Assembly: GCF_009677585.1 (NCBI RefSeq)
Contig: NZ_WKYV01000013.1
Span: 40,854 to 104,853 of the forward strand
DNA length: 64,000 nucleotides
Direction: 5' to 3'
From: Lactonifactor sp. BIOML-A5
Lineage (GTDB): Bacteria; Bacillota; Clostridia; Lachnospirales; Lachnospiraceae
The notes under the pieces are model-generated. The model did no database searches. It had not been told where the DNA came from and saw nothing but the letters and a program-made list of their open reading frames with translations. Shown one piece after another: positions 50,756-60,732 of the stretch (its first letter is position 1; every line of letters starts with the position of its first letter). Made by a program: the position numbers and the translations under genes.

Positions 50756-51387
50756 GTTGGGGGGCGCGTAAAATAAATGGAAATTTGACAACCTTAAACC
50801 GAATCCATCAGGCAGCAAAAGCAGAGTTTTTAGAAAAGGGCTACAAGGATGCTTCCCTGCGGAATATCGTCAAATCTGTCGGCATGACTACGGGAGCCTT
50901 TTATGGCTATTACAAAAGCAAAGAAGAACTATTCGAGGCTTTGGTAGGTGAGCATTATGCGTATCTGCTTAACTGCTTTCAAAAAGCACAGAAGGAATTT
51001 GCCGATCTTCCCCACGAGCGACAGCCGGAAGTGATGAGCGATATTTCCGGCGCTTGTATGTTTGATATGCTCCACTATGCCTATGAACATTTAGAGGAAT
51101 GTAAACTGATTCTCTGTTGTGCGGAAGGTACAAAGTTTTCCGGCCTTGTTGATGTAATGGTGGAAATTGAGGTTGAAGGCACCCACGCCTATCTAAAGGT
51201 TTTGAAAGAATTGGGGCGGCCTGCCCCGCAAATTGACTCTACGCTGGAGCATATTCTGATTACCGGCATGTTTCACACCTTTTTTGAACTGATAATCCAC
51301 GAGATGCCGCTTCAAAACGCAGAAAACTATGTGAAGGAAATGCGAGCCTTTTATACAGCCGGATGGATGAAAATTATGGGGCAGTAG
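50749..51387 (+). CDS. TetR-family repressor
   Basis: About 200 residues (start uncertain, GTG 50749 to TTG 50785; the first overlaps the operator). The helix-turn-helix is RIHQAAKAEFLEKGYKDASLRNIVKSVGMTTGAFYGYYKSKEELFEALV. It has AGGCG-poor start signals; G-rich GGGGGG at 50759-50764 fits an ATA or TTG start. It precedes two ABC exporter genes and probably represses them and itself. Confidence 0.85.
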   Translation: MLCWGARKINGNLTTLNRIHQAAKAEFLEKGYKDASLRNIVKSVGMTTGAFYGYYKSKEELFEALVGEHYAYLLNCFQKAQKEFADLPHERQPEVMSDISGACMFDMLHYAYEHLEECKLILCCAEGTKFSGLVDVMVEIEVEGTHAYLKVLKELGRPAPQIDSTLEHILITGMFHTFFELIIHEMPLQNAENYVKEMRAFYTAGWMKIMGQ

Positions 51388-51494
51388 CGTCCTATAATTT
51401 TTACCCCTTGGTTAGTGATGACTAACTTACGAGGATATAAGAAGAACGCACTCGTGTTCTCTTTATCATAAATAAAAGATAGGAGGAATCTTCT

Positions 51495-53267
51495 TTGAAA
51501 AAACAATCCAATCTGTCACGCCTGCTACAGATTGCAGGCAACCACAAATATCTGACCTACGCTTCCTGGGTGCTTTCAGCCATTAGCGCCTTTATTGCGT
51601 TAGTGCCCTTCTACTATATCTGGAAGGTTATTCGGGAAGTGTTTAAGGCTGCGCCGGACTTTAGCCGTGCGCAAAATCTGACCCATAATGGATGGATGGC
51701 GGTACTGTTTGCGGTAATCGCAGTTTTGGTCTACATTGCGGGACTGATGTGTTCTCACAAAGGGGCGTTCCGTATTGCCACCAACCTGCGCCTTAAAACT
51801 ATGGAGCATATTGTTAAGCTGCCGCTGGGATTTGCAGAGCAGTTCGGCAGCGGAAGGCTGCGCAAGATTGTCAACGAATCCAGCGCTGCCACCGAAACCT
51901 ATCTAGCCCATCAGCTTCCTGACCGCGCCAACGCTATCGCCACGCCCTGCGGCCTTTTCATCCTGCTGCTGGTGTTCGACTGGCGGCTGGGACTTTTGAG
52001 CCTCGTTCCGGTTGTACTGGGATTTTTAATAATGATGGCGATGACCGGACAGCGGATGCAGGATAAAATGAAAGAATATCAAAACGCCCTTGATGATATG
52101 TCCAATGAAGCGGTGGAGTATGTACGAGGGATTCCCGTGGTTAAAACCTTCGGGCAGACCATCTTCTCTTTCAAAAAGTTCAAAGATTCCATTGACAGGT
52201 ATAAAGCGTGGGTGATTGCCTATACCAAGGAGCTTCGTGCGCCCATGATGCTCTACACGGCGGCTATCAATGGAGTCTTTGCCGCGCTGATTGCCGGTGG
52301 ACTGATTTTTACCCAAGGCGGCGTTACCAAGGAGTTTCTGCTGGATTTGATGTTTTATATTATCATTACGCCCATCATTTCCGTCACCCTCACCCGTATC
52401 ATGTTCCAGAGCGAAAACGCCATGATTGTGGACGACGCTTTGCAGCGGATTGACAGCGTGCTGAATCTCAGGCCCCTTGCGGAGCCAGAGAAGCCCGAGT
52501 GCCCCAAAGATGCTTCGGTACAACTTAGTCATATTCATTTCAGCTATGATGGAAAAAATGAGGTCATCAAGGATATTTCACTTTCGATTCCCACAGGGCA
52601 GACAGTGGCCTTTGTGGGGCCTTCCGGCGGGGGCAAGACCACTCTTGCCAATTTAATCTGCCGGTTCTTTGACCCGCAGAGCGGCATTGTAAAAATAGGT
52701 AGCGTGGATGTGAAGAAAATTCCGAAAGAGGAACTTATGAATACCGTCTCTTTTGTATTCCAAAACAGCCGCCTTATCAAAGCCTCGATTTTGGAAAATG
52801 TGCGCATGGGTAAGCCGGATGCCACCCGGCAAGAAATCATGGCTGCACTCCACAACGCCCAGTGCGACGATATTCTGGAAAAGCTGCCCCAAGGTGCGGA
52901 CACCGTGATTGGCACAAAGGGTGTTTACCTTTCAGGGGGCGAACAGCAGCGGATTTCCATCGCCCGCGTTATGCTGAAAAATGCGCCTATCGTTATTCTT
53001 GACGAGGCGACCGCCTTTGCCGACCCGGATAATGAATCCCGCGTGCAGTCCGCCTTCTCTAAGTTGTCCGAGGGGAAAACGGTGATTATGATTGCCCACC
53101 GGCTCTCTACCGTGGCTGGCGTAGACAAAATCTATGTCGTCGAGGACGGACAGATCACAGAGAGCGGCAAGAGCCGGGAATTACTGGAAAAAGGTGGTAT
53201 TTTTAGCCGCATGTGGCAGGACTATGAAACTTCCGTTCAGTGGAAGGTTGCAAAGGAGGTACAATAA
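51495..53267 (+). CDS. ABC exporter half-transporter 1
   Basis: 590 residues; TTG start behind AGGAGG. Six membrane helices lie in the N-terminal 310 residues. Walker A GPSGGGKTT is near residue 374, signature LSGGEQQR near 479, and the Walker B VILDEATAFADP follows. With the gene at 53270 it makes a heterodimeric exporter, probably for a toxic compound under TetR control. Confidence 0.92.
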   Translation: MKKQSNLSRLLQIAGNHKYLTYASWVLSAISAFIALVPFYYIWKVIREVFKAAPDFSRAQNLTHNGWMAVLFAVIAVLVYIAGLMCSHKGAFRIATNLRLKTMEHIVKLPLGFAEQFGSGRLRKIVNESSAATETYLAHQLPDRANAIATPCGLFILLLVFDWRLGLLSLVPVVLGFLIMMAMTGQRMQDKMKEYQNALDDMSNEAVEYVRGIPVVKTFGQTIFSFKKFKDSIDRYKAWVIAYTKELRAPMMLYTAAINGVFAALIAGGLIFTQGGVTKEFLLDLMFYIIITPIISVTLTRIMFQSENAMIVDDALQRIDSVLNLRPLAEPEKPECPKDASVQLSHIHFSYDGKNEVIKDISLSIPTGQTVAFVGPSGGGKTTLANLICRFFDPQSGIVKIGSVDVKKIPKEELMNTVSFVFQNSRLIKASILENVRMGKPDATRQEIMAALHNAQCDDILEKLPQGADTVIGTKGVYLSGGEQQRISIARVMLKNAPIVILDEATAFADPDNESRVQSAFSKLSEGKTVIMIAHRLSTVAGVDKIYVVEDGQITESGKSRELLEKGGIFSRMWQDYETSVQWKVAKEVQ

Positions 53268-53269
53268 AC

Positions 53270-55003
53270 ATGATAAAATGGCTGCAAAAACGATATGCCC
53301 TCTCCCAGCAGGGGGCCAAGGATTTGGTGAAAGGCTGTCTGGCCTGTGTGCTGCAAAACCTTTCCTTTATGTTCCCGGTGGGCCTGCTGTATTTTTTAGT
53401 GGGCGATTTGATGAATGACGGTGTTCCGAGTGAAAAACTTATCTTTTACATCGTGGGCTGTGTGGTGTGCATTGGCTTGATCTTGCTCACTACTTACATT
53501 CAGTATAACGCCACTTACTTTGCCACCTATAGGGAAAGCGGTGTGCGGCGAATTACGCTGGCTGAACGGCTGCGGAAGATCCCGCTGTCCTTCTTCGGAA
53601 AAAAGGATTTGGCAGACCTCACCAGCACCATCATGGCCGACTGCACCTTTTTGGAGCAGAGCTTTTCCCACTTCATTCCCGAACTGGCAGGCTCCATCAT
53701 CTCCACTGTTTTAATTTCCATCAGTCTTTTGGTGTTCGACTGGCGCATGGCATTAGCGGCGCTGTGGGTATTGCCTGTGGCCTTTGCCATTGTAGGCTTC
53801 TCCGCAAATGTGCAGGAACGTCTCAATCAGAAAGCCATGGATGTAAAGATGGCCTGTGCGGACGGGATTCAGGAGTGCATTGAAACAGTGCGTGACCTGA
53901 AGGCCAACAATGCCGAACAGGAATACCTGAAAGGCTTGGAAAAGAAAATTCGCGCCGTGGAACACCGCTCCATTCTAAATGAGTTCGGGCTGGCTGCCTT
54001 TGTGGTGTCCGCGTCATTGGTATTAAAGCTGGGAATTGCCACTGTTGCACTGATAGGATCTGTCCTGCTTATAGGAGGCAGCCTCAATGTGTTGACCTTC
54101 TTCCTGTTTCTGCTGGTTGTCTCACGGCTTTATGATCCGCTGCAAGGGGCGCTGCAAAATCTGGCGGCGGTCATCAGCACCCGCACTAACATCGCCCGCA
54201 TGAATGAAATCCTCGCTCATCCGATTCAGCAGGGAGAGAACAGGCTTTTCAACAAAGGCTATGATATTACATTTGACCATGTAGGATTTGCCTACAACAC
54301 GGGAGAAACCGTACTAAGGGATGTTTCCTTTACTGCAAAACAGGGCGAAGTCACGGCTTTGGTTGGGCCTTCCGGCGGCGGCAAGACTACGGTGTCGCGG
54401 CTGGCGGCAAGGTTTTGGGATGTGAGCCAAGGAAGGATTTCCGTGGGAGGCATGGATATTTCCAAAATTGACCCGGAGGCGCTGCTTTCCCTGTTCTCTA
54501 TTGTGTTTCAGGATGTTACCCTGTTTGACAATACCATTCTGGAAAATATACGAATTGGGAATAAGGACGCTACTGATGAACAGGTTTTAGCCGCTGCAAA
54601 ACTTGCCAATGTGGATGAATTTGCCGAAAAGCTGCCGGAAGGCTGGCATACCAACATTGGGGAAAACGGCTGCGAGCTTTCCGGCGGGGAGCGGCAACGA
54701 ATTTCCATCGCTCGAGCTTTCCTGAAAAACGCGCCGATTATTCTTTTGGATGAAGCAACCGCTTCCCTTGATGTGGAGAATGAAACCTTGATTCAAACGG
54801 CCCTCTCCCGCCTGATTGCAGATAAGACCGTACTGGTGATCGCCCACCGGATGCGCACCGTGGCCGGAGCTGACAAGATCGTGGTGCTTTCGGAAGGGAC
54901 AGTGGCTGAAGAAGGCGCGCCGAAAACATTGCTGGAACAAAACGGCCTCTACGCTCGTATGGTGAAGTTACAGACAAAGAGCCAGAATTGGAAGCTGACA
55001 TAG
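53270..55003 (+). CDS. ABC exporter half-transporter 2
   Basis: 577 residues; ATG behind AAGGAGG. It has a six-helix membrane domain and Walker A GPSGGGKTT near residue 365, LSGGERQR near 466 and IILLDEATASLD. It is the partner of the preceding gene, only 2 bp downstream of its stop. Confidence 0.92.
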   Translation: MIKWLQKRYALSQQGAKDLVKGCLACVLQNLSFMFPVGLLYFLVGDLMNDGVPSEKLIFYIVGCVVCIGLILLTTYIQYNATYFATYRESGVRRITLAERLRKIPLSFFGKKDLADLTSTIMADCTFLEQSFSHFIPELAGSIISTVLISISLLVFDWRMALAALWVLPVAFAIVGFSANVQERLNQKAMDVKMACADGIQECIETVRDLKANNAEQEYLKGLEKKIRAVEHRSILNEFGLAAFVVSASLVLKLGIATVALIGSVLLIGGSLNVLTFFLFLLVVSRLYDPLQGALQNLAAVISTRTNIARMNEILAHPIQQGENRLFNKGYDITFDHVGFAYNTGETVLRDVSFTAKQGEVTALVGPSGGGKTTVSRLAARFWDVSQGRISVGGMDISKIDPEALLSLFSIVFQDVTLFDNTILENIRIGNKDATDEQVLAAAKLANVDEFAEKLPEGWHTNIGENGCELSGGERQRISIARAFLKNAPIILLDEATASLDVENETLIQTALSRLIADKTVLVIAHRMRTVAGADKIVVLSEGTVAEEGAPKTLLEQNGLYARMVKLQTKSQNWKLT

Positions 55004-55013
55004 AATTAGTATC

Positions 55014-55268
55014 TTTTCCGGGCTTCTTTACTGCGCCGACTGCGGGGCCAAGCTGTACCTCTGTACCTGCAAGACCTACAAGGACGACATCCAGAACCAT
55101 TTTGTCTGCTCCAACTACAAGAGCAACACCGGCTCCTGTAAAATCCACTTTATCCGGGTACAGGTGCTTTACCGGATCGTGTTGGAAACCATCCAGCGGA
55201 CATTGATTTATGTCCGTATATTCAAAGCAACCGGTCTGAGTGGCGAGTGTAGTGTGGATAACACCTAA
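55014..55268 (+). pseudogene. large serine recombinase remnant (zinc-ribbon part)
   Basis: An 84-codon frame, FSGLLYCADCGAKLYLCTCKTYKD then HFVCSNYKSNTGSCKIHFIRVQVLYRIVLETIQRTL, matches the zinc-ribbon region of TnpX-type recombinases. Neither the catalytic N-terminus nor the C-terminal coiled coil is present. It lies 10 bp after the exporter gene. It suggests that the TetR-ABC cassette was part of a mobile element. Confidence 0.8.
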
Positions 55269-56728
55269 TATATTTCCGGAATCCGAATCGAAGATACCCG
55301 GAGAAAATTGTATTTTTTAATCATATACTTCTTGGCATGTTCTAATGTATAACGATAGCAATCTCTAATGCCAGACGCAAAGGCCTTTGCATTGCCTTCC
55401 CGCAGGTGCTGAACTGCTTCAATAATTTGTTCGTTGAGATTTTGAAGCACTTGCTTTTTCGTGTCATAATATGCGATATAGTGACCCCATTCCGTAAGGC
55501 GGAATGCTTCTGTCAATATAGTTTGGAGAGGCTTCCATTCAATATGTTTTAAAATTGCCTCGAAAATATCAATGATACAAATGGTATCCTGGCGGGCGAA
55601 TGTATCACATAATTCGTCCAATTCTTTTGAAGTAAACTTGGGGGCCGCCATCAAAGCTGCTGAGTCGATCATTAATGCCAGCAATTGCAGTGCATAAAGG
55701 TATTGGAGTGCCTCTTCTGTTCGTCTTGGATTAGAAAGCACCTGATTCACCCTGGAATCGTCCGGTTCGATCACAATAGTGCCCTTAGCGTTTAATGTCT
55801 TTACAAAACCTCTCTGCGCTAGTTCTCCTAATGCTTTTCTGATTGTGGATACAGAGACCCCGTACTGGTGCGCTAATTGTTTCTCATAAGGAAGATATGT
55901 TCCGCAGGGATATTCGCCATTGCCGATTTTCTGGTTCAAATCGCTGACGATTCTTGTGTAGAAGTAGTCTTTTCCGCGCGTTGGTCTCCATAAAAAGGAA
56001 GCAGATGAGGGCGCAGGACATGGAGAGGTTATACCTGCTAAGTGCTCCAAAGTGGCTGCAATGGAATCGGAAAGTGTTTGAAATAAATGTGCTAACTGTC
56101 TATGCTTAACAGCAGGGTCGTTTCCTTTCAAAATATCTACAAGAACATCTGCATTGGATAGGGAGGGCCCCAGAAAGGTTTCTAAAAAGTAAGGACATTC
56201 CTCTGTAAAAAAACTTAGATTATTATGAAGCTCAAAGGTGGAAAATAGGTTAGCAAGCAAGGGGTTTCCCCCAATTTCCAATATCTCTTTTATAAACTTA
56301 GAAGAAGGCCTCCACCCGCCTCTGGAAAGACCAAGGCGTGATGCTTTTAATGCCTGTTTATAATGAGGCATTATCTCCAAGTTTAAATTCTGGGAGGCAA
56401 AAACCAGAAGGGGCGGTAATAGTAACCCAAAGGTTTTATATAGCTGTACAATACTCTCCCTTTTTCTCAATATGTCAAACTCCATGTCCCCGGCCCTCGA
56501 AGCACTCTTTCCTGAGAGAACGATTGGGGCAAGGCGCGGCTTTATATCAATAAATCCTTCATCTTTCAATACCTCGAGAACACGGTTAATCGTATAGCGG
56601 CTTGCATGGTACTGATTACACAGCATCCTTGAGGATGGCAGACGATTACCGGGAGGAATCTGGCCATTTATAATGAGCTGCTTAATTTCATGATAGATAA
56701 ATGAGAACTTGGTTTCTTGGGGTTCCAT
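55265..56728 (-). CDS. GntR regulator with two winged helices
   Basis: 487 residues; ATG at 56728 behind AGGAGA. It has a GntR winged helix at the N-terminus (FIYHEIKQLIINGQIPPGNRLPSSRMLCNQYHASRYTINRVLEVLKDEGFI) and a second one near the middle (RIVSDLNQKIGNGEYPCGTYLPYEKQLAHQYGVSVSTIRKALGELAQRGFV). The remaining helical part is not a standard effector domain that I recognise. It is divergent from the HD-GYP/kinase operon. Two full GntR DNA-binding domains in one chain is unusual. Confidence 0.85.
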   Translation of the reverse strand: MEPQETKFSFIYHEIKQLIINGQIPPGNRLPSSRMLCNQYHASRYTINRVLEVLKDEGFIDIKPRLAPIVLSGKSASRAGDMEFDILRKRESIVQLYKTFGLLLPPLLVFASQNLNLEIMPHYKQALKASRLGLSRGGWRPSSKFIKEILEIGGNPLLANLFSTFELHNNLSFFTEECPYFLETFLGPSLSNADVLVDILKGNDPAVKHRQLAHLFQTLSDSIAATLEHLAGITSPCPAPSSASFLWRPTRGKDYFYTRIVSDLNQKIGNGEYPCGTYLPYEKQLAHQYGVSVSTIRKALGELAQRGFVKTLNAKGTIVIEPDDSRVNQVLSNPRRTEEALQYLYALQLLALMIDSAALMAAPKFTSKELDELCDTFARQDTICIIDIFEAILKHIEWKPLQTILTEAFRLTEWGHYIAYYDTKKQVLQNLNEQIIEAVQHLREGNAKAFASGIRDCYRYTLEHAKKYMIKKYNFLRVSSIRIPEIY

Positions 56729-56892
56729 AATTTGTCTCCTGTCCATTCTTATTTTATTATACTCTGTATAGGATAAATTGTCAGTAAAAAACCCACAGCT
56801 ATATGTATACCTATCCAATATGGTTATTGCGAGACCACACAGAATGAATTTATAATAAAACCGTATTATCACAGGAGAGAGATTAAAGAATA

Positions 56893-58083
56893 ATGGATAA
56901 GCAAAAAATCTTAATCGTAGACGATTCAGAAATAAATAGAGCTCTTTTGGCTGATATCCTTAAAGATCAATATGAGGTTGTGGAGGCAGATAACGGTGCA
57001 GCGGCAGTAGCGCTTCTATCCCAGCACAGAATGGATTTTTCGCTTCTTCTTTTGGATATTATGATGCCGGAGATGGATGGGTTTGAGGTTCTGTCCTATA
57101 TAAACAGATATCACTGGAACGACACACTTGCTGTTATTATGATTTCTGCGGATGATTCCCCTGCAAATATAAGACGTGCTTACGACTTGGGGGCCTTTGA
57201 CTATATCAGCCGTCCGTTTGATTCCGCAATTGTTCATCGCCGTATTTCCAACACGATGCTTCTGTATGCCAGACAGCGTCATCTCGAAAATATTATTACA
57301 GAACAATTTAGTGAGCAGGAGAGAAATAATAAGCTAATGATTTCAATTCTGTCTCATATTGTGGAGTTCCGCAATGGGGAAAGCGGTTTGCATGTAGTAC
57401 ATGTTAACACCATCACAGAGCTTCTGCTGAAGCATCTGGTTCAGCGGACAGACAGATATCCCTTGTCGAAAGCGGATATTACGTTGATTAGCACCGCTTC
57501 ATCCCTGCATGATATTGGTAAGATTTCAATTTCAGACACTATTTTGAATAAGCCTGGGCGCCTTACCGGGGATGAATTTGAAGTGATAAAGACCCACGCG
57601 GCAATCGGTGCGGAAATGCTGTCGGAATTACCCATTGAACAGCAAGAGCTGCCTCTTGTCAAAGTGGCTTCTGAAATCTGCCGGTGGCATCACGAAAGAT
57701 ATGATGGAACCGGTTATCCGGATAAATTAGTGGGGGATGAAATACCCATTTCAGCCCAGGTGGTTTCCCTGGCAGATGTATACGATGCCTTAATCAGCGA
57801 GCGGTGCTATAAGAAAGCTTATACATATGGCGAAGCATTGACAATGATTTTGGAAGGACAATGCGGAACCTTTAATCCAATTTTGCTCCAATGTCTCCTG
57901 GAAACAGCGGATGCGGTTAAAGCCGAGCTAAGAGATATCTCCCTAGAACAAGAGGATAAATATATTCGAAGCATGAGAAACAAAATAGACTATGACAGAC
58001 TGCTCACCCGTAAAAGGTCAGCTCTCTGTACCGCCAACAGACCTACGGGGAGGAATAGCATCAATGAGCAGAAGACAACATAA
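56893..58083 (+). CDS. response regulator with HD-GYP phosphodiesterase domain
   Basis: 396 residues. The receiver domain (about 1-120) has phospho-acceptor Asp55 in LLLDIMMPEMDG. The HD-GYP domain (about 150-335) has the HD pair at 206-207 (SLHDIGK) and GYP at 274-276 (DGTGYPDKL). These proteins hydrolyse cyclic di-GMP or a related dinucleotide when phosphorylated. It overlaps the hybrid kinase gene by 20 bp. Confidence 0.93.
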   Translation: MDKQKILIVDDSEINRALLADILKDQYEVVEADNGAAAVALLSQHRMDFSLLLLDIMMPEMDGFEVLSYINRYHWNDTLAVIMISADDSPANIRRAYDLGAFDYISRPFDSAIVHRRISNTMLLYARQRHLENIITEQFSEQERNNKLMISILSHIVEFRNGESGLHVVHVNTITELLLKHLVQRTDRYPLSKADITLISTASSLHDIGKISISDTILNKPGRLTGDEFEVIKTHAAIGAEMLSELPIEQQELPLVKVASEICRWHHERYDGTGYPDKLVGDEIPISAQVVSLADVYDALISERCYKKAYTYGEALTMILEGQCGTFNPILLQCLLETADAVKAELRDISLEQEDKYIRSMRNKIDYDRLLTRKRSALCTANRPTGRNSINEQKTT

Positions 58084-60622
58084 GAATCCAACAACGCACT
58101 TTCTGCTTTGCAGCTTCATTGGACTTCTGATCTTTAGTGTAGTGGCTTTTGGCCTGCTGGGAGTCTATATGAATCGGAAAAGCAAAAAGACCATTTACGA
58201 AGTTGGAGAAATCTATATGGCAGGAATGAATGAGCAAATGTCCAGACATTTTGAAAATGTTATTAAACTGCGCTTTGCTCAGGTAGAGGGCATTACATCT
58301 GTGGTTTCAGCAGAGAACAACGACAGAGAGAGCCAATATGAAGAACTTGTTTACAGAGCGCAGGTGAGAGGATTTGACTATTTAGCTATTTGTTCTAAGG
58401 AGGGAAACTTTGAAACACTCTATGGAGAGTCCATACAGCCAATTAATCCCGCCCCCTTTGTAGAGGCATTACAGCAGGGAGAACAAAGAGTTGCTGTCGG
58501 GGTTGATGCAGTTGGAAATGAAGTGGTATTGTTTGGAGTTGAGGCTGATTATCCGATGCAAAACGGCGAGGAATGCATCGGTCTGATAGCGGCTGTTCCT
58601 CTGGATTATATCACCGATTTTCTTTCCTTAGAGGACGAAGGGCAGCTCACGTATTATCATATTATACGGCCGGATGGCAGCTTTGTAATACGTAATTCTA
58701 ATACTGAATTGTGGGAATGCTTTCGTCTGCTGCAGAAGCAGCATAATTCTGAGACAAATGAATTACTCTCAGAGAGGGAGCTTGAAAGGTTTGCTAATGC
58801 ACTGAAAAGCGATCAAAAGTACAGTGCAATTTTTAAAGTAAATGGTGAGGACCGGCAAATTTATGGTATGCCATTGCCTTATTCTGAATGGTATTTAGTT
58901 GGGGTAATGCCTTATGGGGTATTGGACGAGACTATAAACAGTCTGAGTGTTCAGCGCATAGTCATTACACTGCTGTCCTGCATTTCTGTGCTGATCCTTT
59001 TAACCTTAATTTTTATCCGGTACTTTTCCATGACTCGTATGCAGCTGCAGGAGCTGAGGCAGGCGCGTCAGGCGGCCATTGAGGCAAGTAAAGCAAAGAG
59101 TGAATTTCTAGCTAATATGAGTCATGATATCCGAACACCTATGAATGCAATAGTAGGGATGACTGCAATCGCCACGGCACACATAAATGACCGGGAACAG
59201 GTGAAGAATTGCCTGAGGAAAATCACACTGTCTAGTAAACATCTCTTAGGGCTAATTAACGATGTATTGGATATGTCGAAAATTGAAAGCGGCAAATTGA
59301 CTTTAACAACAGAGCAGATCTCTTTGAGAGAGGTTACCGAAGGGATTGTTAGTATTATGCAGCCACAGGTGAAAGCAAAAGCGCAATATTTTGATGTACA
59401 TATTGAGAATATATTGACCGAAAATGTGTGGTGCGATGGGGTACGTCTGAATCAGATTTTGCTTAACCTTTTGTCTAATGCCACTAAGTATACACCTGAG
59501 GGAGGCTCTATACAGCTATCTCTGTCAGAGGAAAAATCTCCAAAGGGAGATAACTTTGTGCGAATTCATATTAATGTTAAGGATAATGGAATCGGCATGT
59601 CACCGGAATTTCTGAAAAAAATATATGAATCTTATAGCCGCGCGGACGGCAACAGGGTGCATAAAACCGAGGGGGCCGGTTTGGGAATGGCAATCACAAA
59701 ATATATTGTGGATGCGATGGAAGGAACTATCGATGTACAGAGCGCACCTGGAAAAGGTACGGAATTCCATATCACGGCAGATTTTGAAAAGGCTGCTGCA
59801 ATAGAGGTGGATATGGTACTTCCGCCATGGAATATGCTGGTAGTTGACGATGACGAATTGTTATGCAAAACCGCCGCAGGCGCACTGCGCTCCATTGGAA
59901 TTAAGGCAGAATGGACACTGAGCGGAGAAAAGGCGGTGGAATTGGCAAACTATCGCCATAAAAGGAGAGACGATTATCAGATTATTCTATTAGACTGGAA
60001 ACTGCCTGATATGAACGGCCTTCAGGTGGCAAGAGAGATTCGGCGTAATTTAGGGAGTGAGATCCCTATTCTGCTTATTTCTGCATACGACTGGAGTGAA
60101 TTTGAAACAGAGGCCAGAGAGGCAGGAATCAGCGGTTTTATTTCCAAGCCGTTGTTTAAATCAACCTTGTTTTATGGCTTGCGCCCGTATATGGGGGGTG
60201 ATGCAGCAAAAGACCTGGTATTGGAGAAAAATATAAATTTGTCTGATCGGCGTATCCTGCTTGCTGAGGATAATGAACTGAATTGGGAGATTACAAGGGA
60301 ACTGCTGTCCGACCTGGGCGCGAAACTAGAATGGGCGGAGGATGGACAGATATGTCTGAAGAAGTTCCGGGATTCACCCAAGGGATATTACGATGCCATT
60401 CTCATGGATATACGGATGCCCAATATGACAGGGTATGAGGCTGCAAAGGCAATCAGAGGACTGGAGCGTCCGGATTCGTCAACGGTTCCGATCATTGCCA
60501 TGACTGCGGACGCTTTTTCAGAGGACATCCAACGGTGCATGGAATGCGGCATGAATGCTCATATTGCAAAGCCTGTTGATATCAAAGACTTAACCCGCCT
60601 GCTGAAAAAATACTTACGATGA
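58064..60622 (+). CDS. hybrid sensor histidine kinase with two receivers
   Basis: 852 residues; ATG at 58064 behind GGGGAGGAAT. Membrane segment at about 12-35, an extracellular sensor (about 36-297, Cache-like), a second membrane segment at about 298-322, HisKA with phospho-acceptor His354 (MSHDIRTPMN), HATPase, then two receiver domains with Asp644 and Asp782. It is translationally coupled to the HD-GYP regulator. The signal is unknown. Confidence 0.93.
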   Translation: MSRRQHKNPTTHFLLCSFIGLLIFSVVAFGLLGVYMNRKSKKTIYEVGEIYMAGMNEQMSRHFENVIKLRFAQVEGITSVVSAENNDRESQYEELVYRAQVRGFDYLAICSKEGNFETLYGESIQPINPAPFVEALQQGEQRVAVGVDAVGNEVVLFGVEADYPMQNGEECIGLIAAVPLDYITDFLSLEDEGQLTYYHIIRPDGSFVIRNSNTELWECFRLLQKQHNSETNELLSERELERFANALKSDQKYSAIFKVNGEDRQIYGMPLPYSEWYLVGVMPYGVLDETINSLSVQRIVITLLSCISVLILLTLIFIRYFSMTRMQLQELRQARQAAIEASKAKSEFLANMSHDIRTPMNAIVGMTAIATAHINDREQVKNCLRKITLSSKHLLGLINDVLDMSKIESGKLTLTTEQISLREVTEGIVSIMQPQVKAKAQYFDVHIENILTENVWCDGVRLNQILLNLLSNATKYTPEGGSIQLSLSEEKSPKGDNFVRIHINVKDNGIGMSPEFLKKIYESYSRADGNRVHKTEGAGLGMAITKYIVDAMEGTIDVQSAPGKGTEFHITADFEKAAAIEVDMVLPPWNMLVVDDDELLCKTAAGALRSIGIKAEWTLSGEKAVELANYRHKRRDDYQIILLDWKLPDMNGLQVAREIRRNLGSEIPILLISAYDWSEFETEAREAGISGFISKPLFKSTLFYGLRPYMGGDAAKDLVLEKNINLSDRRILLAEDNELNWEITRELLSDLGAKLEWAEDGQICLKKFRDSPKGYYDAILMDIRMPNMTGYEAAKAIRGLERPDSSTVPIIAMTADAFSEDIQRCMECGMNAHIAKPVDIKDLTRLLKKYLR

Positions 60623-60628
60623 ATAGAG

Positions 60629-60662
60629 TTAAAAACGCGTGTCTGATGGCACGCGTTTTTAT
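60629..60662 (+). terminator. terminator after hybrid kinase
   Basis: AAAAACGCGTG and CACGCGTTTTT form the stem around TCTGATGG, with a T-run in the distal arm. Confidence 0.85.
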
Positions 60663-60681
60663 AGGTTGTCGACTTATGACC

Positions 60682-60720
60682 TTTCTTATGCTATAATCTA
60701 TGGCATTATAGCATAAGAAA
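60682..60720 (+). promoter_or_regulatory. perfect 16-bp inverted repeat at the promoter of the GTPase fusion
   Basis: TTTCTTATGCTATAAT (60682-60697) and ATTATAGCATAAGAAA (60705-60720) are perfect arms with a 7-bp spacer. The left arm contains TATAAT (60692-60697), a good -10. The repeat ends 12 bp before the start codon. It could be an operator or, transcribed, a hairpin near the ribosome binding site (GAAAGGGG). Confidence 0.6.
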
Positions 60721-60732
60721 GGGGTATTTTCG

